A stretch of 64,000 nucleotides of DNA, from positions 51,041 through 115,040 of the forward strand of contig NZ_JACHYN010000017.1 of assembly GCF_014192915.1 (NCBI RefSeq). The letters run 5' to 3'. A model generated the notes under the pieces. The model was not told where the DNA came from and ran no database searches. It worked only from the letters and a program-made list of their open reading frames with translations. Shown in pieces: positions 27,001-33,150 of the stretch; the first letter of the stretch is position 1; the number at the start of each line of letters is the position of its first letter. Origin of the DNA: Azospirillum sp. OGB3. Lineage in GTDB: Bacteria; Pseudomonadota; Alphaproteobacteria; Azospirillales; Azospirillaceae. The translations under genes and the position numbers were made by a program.

Positions 27001-27219
27001 GGCGACGACACTTTGAAAGACATCGCCCGTGAACTGGTCAAAACCGTTCGCGCAAACGTCAGCATCGACTGGACGCAAAAGGAGTCGGTGAAGGCCAACC
27101 TCCGCCGTATGGTCCGCCGTATTCTGAAGAAGTACGGCTATCCGCCGGACCGGCAGGAGGATGCCACTCTGATCGTGATCAAGCAGGCGGAAAGCTTTGG
27201 TGACGCATTGGCAGAATGA
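24049..27219 (+). CDS. hsdR: Type I restriction enzyme endonuclease/translocase subunit R
   Basis: A 1056-residue restriction subunit. The N-terminal nuclease has the PD-(D/E)xK core RRPDLVVFVNGLPLAVLELK at about residues 140-159. The motor follows: Walker A in HTQGSGKSLTM near residue 300, DEAH in IADEAHRSQYG near 402, and GFTGTPIE as motif III. A C-terminal helical domain binds HsdM/HsdS. It cuts unmethylated DNA far from the site after ATP-driven translocation. All key motifs look intact. The ATG overlaps the stop of the Abi-like gene, and a GC-rich hairpin follows the stop. Confidence 0.95.
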   Translation: MKMSESAVEAAALAWFAGIGYKIAHGPDIAPNSPCEERADYGAMVLEGRLRNALSMINPKIPAPTLEEVVRKVARPDSPNLVADNRAFHRLITDGVPVEYRTKDGAVKHDLVQLFDFRHTGRNDWLVVNQFTVQEGTATRRPDLVVFVNGLPLAVLELKDAASKSATLDKAYGQLQTYKREIPTLFRFNAALVVSDGMRARMGTLTAGWDRFQPWRTINGDERAPSGQAELQVVIEGAFAPERFLDLVRHFVVFEDDGETVVKKMAAYHQFHAVNKAVEATVAAAAKDGDGKAGVVWHTQGSGKSLTMAFYAGKIIQRLDNPTVVVLTDRNDLDQQLFDTFSHCSELMRQTPVQVEGRDDLKAKLDVASGGVVFTTIQKFLPDPGKRYPEISTRHNIVFIADEAHRSQYGFRPKLHVDKRSKKTTLSAGGFAQHVRDAFPNASFIGFTGTPIETADHNIRNVFGNYIDKYDIHRAIEDGATVPIYYSARLIKLELDDELKQTLDDEAEEVTEDEEPTERERLKSKWARLEALVGADDRVKLIAADIVQHFEERLAVMDGKGMVVCMSRRICVDLHDAIVKLRPEWFDADDGKGVVKVIMTGNASETDWQPHIRTKNRRRKLAERFRDAADPFRLVIVRDMWLTGFDAPCLHTMYIDKPMHGLGLMQAIARVNRVFKDKPGGLVVDYLGIGDQLKKALAQFTAAGHPAGEDVDRPQEMAVRLMKEKHEVVAAMFHGFDHRRFYTAAPSEQLNILKSAAEHILTLDGHESDDSDCGRKDGVERDSRRRFVVAVDALSKAYALSVPHPDVKALDGDVAFFQAVRATLMKYALPDEGGEEGGGGVQDAAIRQLVSKAITTDRIIDVFRETGMDKPDISILSDEFLAEVQGMPQRNLAMEALKKLLNDEIRLRERRNLIEARHFSEMLKEAIRRYHNRAIDTAQVIQELIELAKQFRDSIRRGEDLGMSEEELAFYDALALNDSTVQAMGDDTLKDIARELVKTVRANVSIDWTQKESVKANLRRMVRRILKKYGYPPDRQEDATLIVIKQAESFGDALAE

Positions 27220-27220
27220 A

Positions 27221-27255
27221 GGCCCGCCGCGGTGGCTGCAACAGCGCGGCGGGCC
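27221..27255 (+). terminator. GC-rich hairpin after hsdR
   Basis: Ten-base arms ggcccgccgc (27221-27230) and gcggcgggcc (27246-27255) flank a 15-base loop, starting just two bases after the hsdR stop. No T run follows, so it is a weak or Rho-assisted stop, or only an mRNA-stabilising hairpin. Confidence 0.5.
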
Positions 27256-27327
27256 GACTGTCGGTTCTGTGGATGGAGCTGGCGGGGTGACGGCGCGAAA
27301 CTTTCAGTCACGCCCGGCCTGCCAGCC

Positions 27328-27660
27328 TCATGTCCGTTTCCCGACGCCACCCGCGAGCTTCAGCAGCTCGTGCGTGGTCAGTAGGCGCCCGTCGACCTGA
27401 TGCAAGGCGCCGCACCGGTAGACGCGCCGCCCAACCGCGCGCAGTGCCAGCACAGCGGCATAGAGCCCGGCGGCGTGGCGGTCGCCGGTGGAATGCCGGC
27501 TGACGCGCTGCGCGGTCGAAACCTTCAGGGCCATCTGCACCTCGCCCACGGAGGCCGCCCGGCGCCGCGGCGCAGGAGCTGCCGCCATCGCGGCCGGAGG
27601 GACAGCTGCCCCGCCGCTCAGTAGCAACCCCATCTGTTCGCTTGCGAACGATCCCGCCAT
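27328..27660 (-). CDS. Hypothetical phage protein
   Basis: A 110-residue protein starting MAGSFASEQMGLLLSGG. An alanine/proline-rich first third is followed by ASVGEVQMALKVSTAQRVSR and a C-terminal LLTTHELLKLAGGVGKRT. It begins four bases after the replication gene stop on the same strand, with a purine-rich ribosome site before the ATG. No family is recognised; co-expression with the replication gene is likely. It is the last leftward phage gene before the R-M block. Confidence 0.6.
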   Translation of the reverse strand: MAGSFASEQMGLLLSGGAAVPPAAMAAAPAPRRRAASVGEVQMALKVSTAQRVSRHSTGDRHAAGLYAAVLALRAVGRRVYRCGALHQVDGRLLTTHELLKLAGGVGKRT

Positions 27661-27663
27661 GGC

Positions 27664-28458
27664 TCATGCCCTCCCTCCGGCGACGGCATGCAAGGTCGGT
27701 TGAGTTCTGGCCGGGGACATTGCCGGCGGAGCGCCCACGCGCACCTCGAGGCTGTAGACGCCGAGCGCGCCCTTCAGCCGATCGGCAAGCCGTGCGTCGA
27801 TCCAATCCCGCTGAAACGCGTTGGGAACCCACAGCACTGCCGAGCCACCGTCGAGCTCGATGGCCACGCCCTCAAACCATCGCATTTCGGTCGGCGAGAA
27901 GTGGGCGGCAAGCACCGCGGCCAGAGCGCCTTCGCGTGTGCGTGCAGGTGCCGGCGTGCCCGCGCGCGCCAGGTTGATTCCAAGGTTACAAGGATAGGAG
28001 GACTCCGGTGTCCTCCGTTGGGCGGGGGTTTTGTCCTCCGTTGCCGGCGCCGGAGTCCTCCGTTCAAGGGCACCGAAGACTCCGGAGTCCGGGACACCTG
28101 TGTCCTCCGTTGCCGATTCGGCGACTTCGCGACGTTCCAGCCAAGCCCGGTTGAACCGAACCTGCGCGGGGCGTCCCTTCGCCGGCCGGCCAACGTCTTC
28201 GATCACCCGTTCCTGGCGCAGGGCCGCCCGCGCCCGCACCACGTCGCGCTCACACAGCGACGTGTCGGCGGCCAGGGCCTCGACGCCGACGGCATCCCAC
28301 ACGGTCAGTTCGCCGCTGGCCGCGAAGGCCTGACGGTCGAGGCGATCCAGCATCGCCCACGCCACCACCTTGTCGCGCAGCTTGAGCCGGGGATTGGCCC
28401 GGATCGCCGCCTGAAACCGTCCAACGATTCTGCGAAATTCTGCGTTCGCTTCGCTCAT
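27664..28458 (-). CDS. Phage replication initiator-like protein (DnaA N-domain-like C-terminus)
   Basis: A 264-residue protein. Residues 1-110 look like a winged-helix phage replication domain (LKLRDKVVAWAMLDRLDRQA, with DTSLCERDVVRARAALRQE). A disordered linker about residues 115-180 is rich in proline and threonine. The C-terminal 75 residues (WFEGVAIELDGGSAVLWVPN, then AFQRDWIDARLADRL) resemble the DnaA N-terminal domain that contacts helicase loaders. The layout suits an initiator that recruits host DnaB. Replication function is inferred from domains and position next to the Cro/repressor region. Confidence 0.7.
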   Translation of the reverse strand: MSEANAEFRRIVGRFQAAIRANPRLKLRDKVVAWAMLDRLDRQAFAASGELTVWDAVGVEALAADTSLCERDVVRARAALRQERVIEDVGRPAKGRPAQVRFNRAWLERREVAESATEDTGVPDSGVFGALERRTPAPATEDKTPAQRRTPESSYPCNLGINLARAGTPAPARTREGALAAVLAAHFSPTEMRWFEGVAIELDGGSAVLWVPNAFQRDWIDARLADRLKGALGVYSLEVRVGAPPAMSPARTQPTLHAVAGGRA

Positions 28459-29199
28459 GGCGCACCTGTCCCGTCTCCGGCAGTTCCGTGACCAGCCGGC
28501 GGTTCAGCCGTCATCGCGGCGCACAAATCCGTGGCCGGAAATGACGGCAATCGAGTCGCAATCGAGTCGCGGTTGAAGTATGATGACGGCGCACACCTTC
28601 CCGTTCGCACCGGTGGTCAAGGCCGGGCGTCCGAACGGTTCCTGAGCGCAGTCCTGGGGCGGCCGGTCGCAAGGCCGCCCCAGCTCAGGGCGGTGCCCTT
28701 GGTGTCGTCAAAGCGAAAACCCTCCCGTTCACGGCCACGCCCTGCGCAGCCGTGCTGTTGGTGAGGGCACAAGCCGTCCCGTGCGCCGGCCAGCCGACCG
28801 ACGTAGGATTCAAGTGCCCTGGATGACGCCGGCCGGACGAGCGGCCGCGAATCGAGGTGACCGGCCCCGGTTCAATCCGCGCGCAGATCTTCTCCGTTCA
28901 CAGCCACGTTGGGACGCGGCTGCGGCAGAAAACCTCTCTGTTCCGCTCATGGGTTGAGCGGTGCACAGACGCAGGAATGATCAGGCGATCAGCCTCGGGG
29001 GGAACTGGGGGGAGCGCGTGGCATCGATGGCCCTCCGATCGGTGTCAGGGATGCACCGCGCCCGCATGGGCACGGTATGGGGTGGCAGCGCGTGGGCAGC
29101 CGGAAACGGCGCCGCGGACCGCGCAGCAAAGCCAGAGGTAGGAGTCGGATTTCGAATCTTGTGGAATGCTCGGTGCCAGGAGGTGGCAGCGAGTCGACC
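28459..29199. other. 741-base gap upstream of the replication gene, possible origin
   Basis: No gene here is convincing on either strand. It holds a perfect tandem repeat of an 11-base unit caatcgagtcg at 28548-28569. Three related copies of a tcccgttcac/tccgttcaca-type element lie near 28594, 28721 and 28889, and there are GC-rich inverted stretches. Such repeats before an initiator-like gene would fit a phage origin, but the copies are imperfect and this is inference. Confidence 0.4.
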
Positions 29200-29505
29200 T
29201 CATGCCGAGCCTCGCCCACAACTCCGGGAAGGAGGCGACCGACGCAGTGCCGGCGTGACCATGTGCAGGCGGGTGATGGCCGTTTTCAGCAAGGCCTCCA
29301 ACTGGTCGGCCTCGTCGTCGGGCAGATCGGCAAGACCGCTCCGGTCATGGAAGATGGCGCGCACCACCTGATCCAGGTTCGTCCATCGCATCGCGGCGGC
29401 CGCTTGGAACTCTGGCCACAGGGCGAGGACAGCCTGCTGGCGCCCAGTCAGGGCGGCAACGTCGTATGGCGTCCCGGATGAATCGTGGGCGAATGGCGCC
29501 GTCAT
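29200..29505 (-). CDS. Hypothetical phage protein
   Basis: A 101-residue protein starting MTAPFAHDSSGTPYDVAAL with an AGGGAG ribosome site five bases before the ATG. The middle is helical and acidic (LPDDEADQLEALLKTAITRL); the C-terminus is serine/arginine-rich. It lies on the minus strand between the Cro-like gene and the replication gene, so it is probably an early phage gene. No family recognised. Confidence 0.5.
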   Translation of the reverse strand: MTAPFAHDSSGTPYDVAALTGRQQAVLALWPEFQAAAAMRWTNLDQVVRAIFHDRSGLADLPDDEADQLEALLKTAITRLHMVTPALRRSPPSRSCGRGSA

Positions 29506-29712
29506 ACTGACTCCCTTCGCAACAGAGGATTTCCCTCCGCCGTCTTGCCTACGTCCATCGCCTCTCCCTTCCCCTCAGCCATGGCTGTTGCCCAGCTCAC
29601 GCCTTGCGAGCGATGCTTCCGAACGCGACAGATGTGAGTTCTTATGCATGCGGCTTCCCCTTTTTCACCGCTACCCGCTTGACGCGGTTACGCTCCACCA
29701 TTGGCGCCCCGG

Positions 29713-29997
29713 CTATGCGGGGTGTCCAATGAGTTCCGCAGACATTTCATCTGATATGGCGGTGATTGAATCCGGGGTCTTGCGAGCCTGGGCGATCTTT
29801 GCAAGACGCTCCAGAGTTACGTTCTCAAATCCTCGACGTCGAGCTGCCTCGACAACTCTCAGCCACTTCTCACCGGGTATCGAGTTTCGGCGCTTCCAAG
29901 CGCGCACGGTCAATCCGGTCTCGCCAACATCGTTGCCCATTGCAACGGCATTCGGCCAGAGATCAATGACGTTGGTGAATGTGTCGAGGTCATCCAT
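29713..29997 (-). CDS. Cro-like helix-turn-helix repressor
   Basis: A 94-residue DNA-binding protein. The N-terminal part TNVIDLWPNAVAMGNDVG and GLTVRAWKRRNSIPGEKW give a helix-turn-helix of the kind used by phage Cro proteins, with the pattern of a Rha/DNA-binding transcriptional regulator in alphaproteobacteria. It is divergent from the cI-like gene, with a perfect palindrome between them at 30005-30023. I chose the ATG at 29997; a TTG at 30003 is also possible. It probably starts the leftward early operon. Confidence is high in DNA binding and moderate in the Cro role. Confidence 0.75.
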   Translation of the reverse strand: MDDLDTFTNVIDLWPNAVAMGNDVGETGLTVRAWKRRNSIPGEKWLRVVEAARRRGFENVTLERLAKIAQARKTPDSITAISDEMSAELIGHPA

Positions 29998-30004
29998 GGC
30001 CAAA

Positions 30005-30023
30005 ACAGTACATCATGTACTGT
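30005..30023. promoter_or_regulatory. Palindromic operator between Cro-like and cI-like genes
   Basis: A perfect 19-base palindrome, acagtacat-c-atgtactgt, with nine-base arms around one central base. It lies seven bases upstream of the Cro-like ATG and 59 bases before the repressor ATG. Two related sites occur at 30723-30741 and 30748-30766. The symmetry and position make it the likely repressor/Cro operator. Confidence 0.8.
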
Positions 30024-30081
30024 CGTGCTGCAATACGCTTTGTACCGGACCGTCGCGTCGCGTAACGATACAATTCCGCAC

Positions 30082-30438
30082 ATGAAGGATGAAAAGGCCA
30101 GAGGCGAACGCCTGAGAGCCATACGAAAGAAGGCTGGATACAGCTCTGCGGAGAAATTTGCAGAGACACATGGCTTTTCGGCCGCTACAGTGCGTAGCGC
30201 CGAGAATGGTAACCGTCCCCTCACGGTTCGCAACGCAAAACTATTCGCCACACAACTCGGCGTTACTTGGCAGTGGCTTTATTTCGGCGACGACAAGCAC
30301 CCTGAGGCCGAGTATGCCGAGGCTGTTGAATATTTGAAGACACTTCATCCACGGCGCCGCGCTGCAATTCTTCAGATGCTTCGGACTGAGGCGGAGTTGG
30401 CCCAGGAAGATCAGCAGCATATTCCCGAATCACGTTGA
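30082..30438 (+). CDS. cI-like phage repressor (XRE family)
   Basis: A 118-residue protein with an N-terminal helix-turn-helix at about residues 8-62: GERLRAIRKKAGYSSAEKFA, SAATVRSAENGNRPLTV, and AKLFATQLGVTWQWLYFG. It lacks the S24 peptidase domain of lambda cI, so induction would not be by RecA-driven self-cleavage. The start at 30082 is taken because the upstream in-frame part runs over the operator. It is divergent from the Cro-like gene and likely holds the prophage silent. Confidence 0.85.
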   Translation: MKDEKARGERLRAIRKKAGYSSAEKFAETHGFSAATVRSAENGNRPLTVRNAKLFATQLGVTWQWLYFGDDKHPEAEYAEAVEYLKTLHPRRRAAILQMLRTEAELAQEDQQHIPESR

Positions 30439-30658
30439 GCATTCGCTTTCTGACGTGATCGGGAAGGCTTCGCAAGATCTGCTCCGCTTCAGCCAACTCA
30501 CGTCCGCGCACCGGCATCCCCTTTCTCGCTGCACCGCGTTTACATTCGCGTTTGTTTGAACTGCAAGCCCAAATAGGAACGAACCAGCAACAAAATATCC
30601 TAACCTTCGGTTGCCGTATACTATCTAGTTGTAGGTTCGGAGATACGGAAAAGCATAG

Positions 30659-30685
30659 GGTTGCATACTACGGTATGCAGCAACC
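30659..30685. repeat. Imperfect inverted repeat downstream of the repressor
   Basis: Left arm ggttgcatac and right arm gtatgcagcaacc form a near-perfect hairpin with a three-base insertion. It lies about 220 bases after the repressor stop and 40 bases before the paired operators. It might be a stop signal or another regulator site; nothing decides this. Confidence 0.4.
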
Positions 30686-30722
30686 TCGCACTGCACCGAT
30701 GAGCTTAGCGGCTTGCGTGCAA

Positions 30723-30741
30723 ACAGTACATTATGTATTGA
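30723..30741. promoter_or_regulatory. Second operator copy (two mismatches in right arm)
   Basis: acagtacat-t-atgtattga matches the 30005-30023 palindrome in the whole left arm and in seven of nine right-arm bases. It forms a pair with the site at 30748, seven bases away. Together they lie upstream of the rightward reading frame at 30825. Confidence 0.7.
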
Positions 30742-30747
30742 TATCAG

Positions 30748-30766
30748 ACGATACATAATGTACCGC
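30748..30766. promoter_or_regulatory. Third operator copy (weaker)
   Basis: acgatacat-a-atgtaccgc keeps the tacat-n-atgta core of the operator with changes in the outer arm bases. Its spacing from the neighbouring site (centre to centre about 25 bases) resembles tandem phage operators on one DNA face. Confidence 0.65.
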
Positions 30767-30824
30767 TCATTGGGGGCGCTTGTAAGAGCGCGTCGCCCGA
30801 TGCCGGTTCGAGGAAGGTCCGACC

Positions 30825-32096
30825 ATGCCTCTCCCATTAGACTCTGTGAATTGCGCCGACATCACCGCCTTAGCGGACGGCCTGGACAGACTCTTAGACC
30901 GGCTGCAAGTCGCTCATGCAGCCGGCCAGATCGATGCGGACGATGTTAGGGACGCCCTCTTTGCCCTGCGCTGTTCGGGCGACGCACACGATGATGGAGT
31001 CGGGGACGCCGGTTCACGCTTCGGGCAGGAAGCCGTCGTCCATCATCTGATCAAACGACCACGGACAATCCTTCGGAAACGTCGTTTCCGGCAGACCGGT
31101 TTCCCGCTCCGCGCCGATCAGCGCATCGCTGTAGGCATCGACGATGGTTTCGCCGAGCATGGCCTTCAGGCTCGGGTTTTTCCGAAGGTGGCGCTCGATC
31201 CGGTTGCGCTGCTCCTTGATCGTCAGGCGCCAACTGTTCCCCCGAAGGCCGGGTTGGAAACGCCATTTCAGCAGATGGAGCAACAGCACGGTCAACCGGC
31301 TTTCCAGTTGCTGCTGCTCACTGCGCCCCATGCTTTCGATTTCCTCGGCAAGGTTCTCCAGGTCCAGATCGACGTTGCTGCGCTCCGCCGCCAGCCGCCG
31401 AAGCCGGCTGGCTTGATCCTGCGTCCAGGCAAAGAAGTCGCTATCGTAAAGCCGCGTATCAGGCATGGGCGATCACTCCGCCAAGCCGTGCCGGTTCGCC
31501 GGCCACCAGTCGCGGTCAAGCACCTGATCAATCCTGTAGGCGCAGCTTGTCGGAAGACCTTTTACCCAGGCCTGATCGCTGTAGAGCGCCGTCAATTCCG
31601 CCACGGCGTCCTCCGTCAGCTCGTCCAGATCGAGTCGATTCAAAGCCGTTGGCGACCGCTTGGCTCGGCGCTTCACCGTGTTGCGCCACGCCGTTACCTC
31701 GCTGCGCCAGTGCCGTCGCGGATCAACGTCCGGGCAGTGCTCCAGCCTCAACAGGTGGCCAATGATCTGGACAACGAGTCCCTCGATCTTATCCAGGGTG
31801 TCATTGCCCATATCCTCGATTTCCTCTGCGAGGTTTTCCAGGTCCAGATCGACGTTGCTGCGCTCCGCCGCCAGCCGCCGAAGCCGACCGGCCTGATCCT
31901 GAGTCCAGGCAAAGAAGTCGCTGTCGTAGAGCCGCGTATCAGGCATGGGAAAACCCTCCGGTCTCTAAATATGACCCGCGCCAGTCCATCTGTCCAACGC
32001 ACCCGCATCGGCTTGCCGCAGATGTCGGCCATGCCGAGCAAGGTCATCCGTCTCCCGGATATGAGCCACCCGAACAGCGGGGCCCGGGCAGCATGA
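30825..32096 (+). CDS. Possible rightward gene; only the first about 62 codons look genuine
   Basis: A strong ribosome site gaggaagg stands eight bases before the ATG. The first 62 residues (MPLPLDSVNCADITALADGL and onward, acidic and helical) look like a real small protein downstream of paired operators. After about 31014 the frame runs antisense through the two DUF29 genes, with composition typical of a shadow. I read it as a small phage gene whose 3' end was lost or overrun when the DUF29 genes arrived. The full length is unlikely to be real. Confidence 0.25.
   Translation: MPLPLDSVNCADITALADGLDRLLDRLQVAHAAGQIDADDVRDALFALRCSGDAHDDGVGDAGSRFGQEAVVHHLIKRPRTILRKRRFRQTGFPLRADQRIAVGIDDGFAEHGLQARVFPKVALDPVALLLDRQAPTVPPKAGLETPFQQMEQQHGQPAFQLLLLTAPHAFDFLGKVLQVQIDVAALRRQPPKPAGLILRPGKEVAIVKPRIRHGRSLRQAVPVRRPPVAVKHLINPVGAACRKTFYPGLIAVERRQFRHGVLRQLVQIESIQSRWRPLGSALHRVAPRRYLAAPVPSRINVRAVLQPQQVANDLDNESLDLIQGVIAHILDFLCEVFQVQIDVAALRRQPPKPTGLILSPGKEVAVVEPRIRHGKTLRSLNMTRASPSVQRTRIGLPQMSAMPSKVIRLPDMSHPNSGARAA
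31014..31466 (-). CDS. DUF29 family protein, copy 1
   Basis: A 150-residue DUF29 protein, recognised by MPDTRLYDSDFFAWTQDQ, the ENLAEEIESMGRSEQQQLES segment and the helix LLLHLLKWRFQPGLR. DUF29 function is unknown; members are common in cyanobacteria and alphaproteobacteria in mobile regions. The first 45 residues are nearly identical to copy 2 at 31473-31946, while the remainder differs strongly. Six bases separate the two genes, which are on the same strand. Confidence 0.85.
   Translation of the reverse strand: MPDTRLYDSDFFAWTQDQASRLRRLAAERSNVDLDLENLAEEIESMGRSEQQQLESRLTVLLLHLLKWRFQPGLRGNSWRLTIKEQRNRIERHLRKNPSLKAMLGETIVDAYSDALIGAERETGLPETTFPKDCPWSFDQMMDDGFLPEA
31473..31946 (-). CDS. DUF29 family protein, copy 2
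   Basis: A 157-residue DUF29 protein with MPDTRLYDSDFFAWTQDQ, ENLAEEIEDMGNDTLDKIEG and a C-terminal half unlike copy 1 (HWRSEVTAWRNTVKRRAKRS). It is the upstream member of the pair. About 130 bases at the 5' end match copy 1 at a constant offset of 480 bases, pointing to recent duplication or gene conversion of only the N-terminal part. It may be expressed with copy 1 as one unit. Confidence 0.85.
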   Translation of the reverse strand: MPDTRLYDSDFFAWTQDQAGRLRRLAAERSNVDLDLENLAEEIEDMGNDTLDKIEGLVVQIIGHLLRLEHCPDVDPRRHWRSEVTAWRNTVKRRAKRSPTALNRLDLDELTEDAVAELTALYSDQAWVKGLPTSCAYRIDQVLDRDWWPANRHGLAE

Positions 32097-32308
32097 GCGA
32101 CCATTTACCCCGCGTGCTGCTCGGCTTTCAGCCGCGCGAGGGCCTCTTCGTCGTGCAGATCGAAGGCGAGGCCGGGCCGCTGCTGAAAACGCCCGATCCC
32201 TCCGCGGCGGTCTCCGCCGTCGGATTGTCCTCCATCTCGTGCCGTACCGCTCCCCATGCCTCCCGGCGCGCCTTGCGCGCCCTGAAATCCTGCGGAGTCG
32301 ACGTATGA
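32093..32308 (+). CDS. Small hypothetical protein
   Basis: A 71-residue protein starting MSDHLPRVLLGFQPREGLFV, with a beta-rich first half and an alanine/arginine tail. It is coupled to the next gene by an ATGA overlap, which supports it as a real gene. The function is unknown. It and the next two genes form a rightward set leading to the integrase. Confidence 0.5.
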   Translation: MSDHLPRVLLGFQPREGLFVVQIEGEAGPLLKTPDPSAAVSAVGLSSISCRTAPHASRRALRALKSCGVDV

Positions 32309-32781
32309 TATCCATCACACACAGTACGGCGCACCCACCCGCGCCGATCGCCGCCAGATTGGCGCCCCTCCGCCTTCCGGAGCGCCACGCCGCCCGCCAC
32401 CGTGAAGCCTGCGCGACCAAGGCCCCAGCGCCCGCCATCCGGCGCATCCGCGCCGTCCGCAGGGCCGATGGGCGCGTCGCGTACCCGGAGGTGGTCCGGT
32501 ACCGGCTGTACCGCTGGAATGAGGCGGAGGAGGCCTACTGCGCCGCCGAGCTGGTGGATCTGCCGCCCACGGTGGAGAGCCATCCCGACGAACACATGCG
32601 GGGGAGGGCGCGGGCATCGCGCCGGCCCTTCCTGCCGGTGACTCTGCCCTATGTCGCCGACGTCCGGGATCTCGTCTTGTACGAGCGCCTGAAGGCCCGT
32701 GGCGCGCTTGAGCATGGGCATCGAGTCGCCATGGACGATGGCGGCGAACCGATCGACAAGCACGCCGCGCCGCGAGGCTGA
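32305..32781 (+). CDS. Hypothetical protein upstream of the excisionase-like gene
   Basis: A 158-residue basic protein. I chose the ATG at 32305 because it overlaps the preceding stop (ATGA). Visible segments include RIRAVRRADGRVAYPEVVRY, RLYRWNEAEEAYCAAELVDL and LPVTLPYVADVRDLVLYERL. No known domain. It ends four bases before the excisionase-like gene. Confidence 0.55.
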   Translation: MISITHSTAHPPAPIAARLAPLRLPERHAARHREACATKAPAPAIRRIRAVRRADGRVAYPEVVRYRLYRWNEAEEAYCAAELVDLPPTVESHPDEHMRGRARASRRPFLPVTLPYVADVRDLVLYERLKARGALEHGHRVAMDDGGEPIDKHAAPRG

Positions 32782-32784
32782 CGC

Positions 32785-33150
32785 ATGAGCGACCTTTCCA
32801 GCACGGAGTCACAGGAACGGGAACGTTTCGGGGCGTCCGAGGCGGCGCGCGTGTCGGGCCTGTCCCTGCGGACCATACAGCATCGCGCGGCGGAGATTCC
32901 CGGTGCTGCTAAGCTGTTCGGGCGCTGGACCTTCGATGCCGAGCGGTTCCGGCGCTGGATACAAGATCAGGAGGCAGCATGCCATCGAACCTCTACAAGC
33001 GCGGTGCCGTCTGGTGGGCCCGCATACAGGCCGGCGGGGCCGAGCATCGACGAAGCTTACGCACGTCTGATCGGAAAGAAGCCCAAAGGCGCCTCGACCA
33101 GCTCAAGAAGGAAATCACCGCCGCGGTCCACTTCGGCGAATCACGCCTGA
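32785..33150 (+). CDS. Excisionase-like helix-turn-helix protein, overlapping the integrase
   Basis: A 121-residue frame whose first 60 residues form a MerR-like helix-turn-helix: RFGASEAARVSGLSLRTIQH, RAAEIPGAAKLFGRWTFDAE and RFRRWIQDQE, as in phage excisionases. The C-terminal 60 codons overlap the integrase start by 172 bases in another frame and look like low-value shadow sequence. Its place directly before the integrase supports the Xis role. Confidence 0.7.
   Translation: MSDLSSTESQERERFGASEAARVSGLSLRTIQHRAAEIPGAAKLFGRWTFDAERFRRWIQDQEAACHRTSTSAVPSGGPAYRPAGPSIDEAYARLIGKKPKGASTSSRRKSPPRSTSANHA

Noticed and set aside
28531..29219. Short open frames in the gap upstream of the replication gene
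   Set aside because: The translations are rich in Arg/Pro/Ser, without motifs or ribosome sites, on both strands.
30263..30517. 84-codon minus-strand frame overlapping the end of the repressor
   Set aside because: The first part looks protein-like, but most of it is antisense to the repressor, which has clear motifs. No ribosome site was found.
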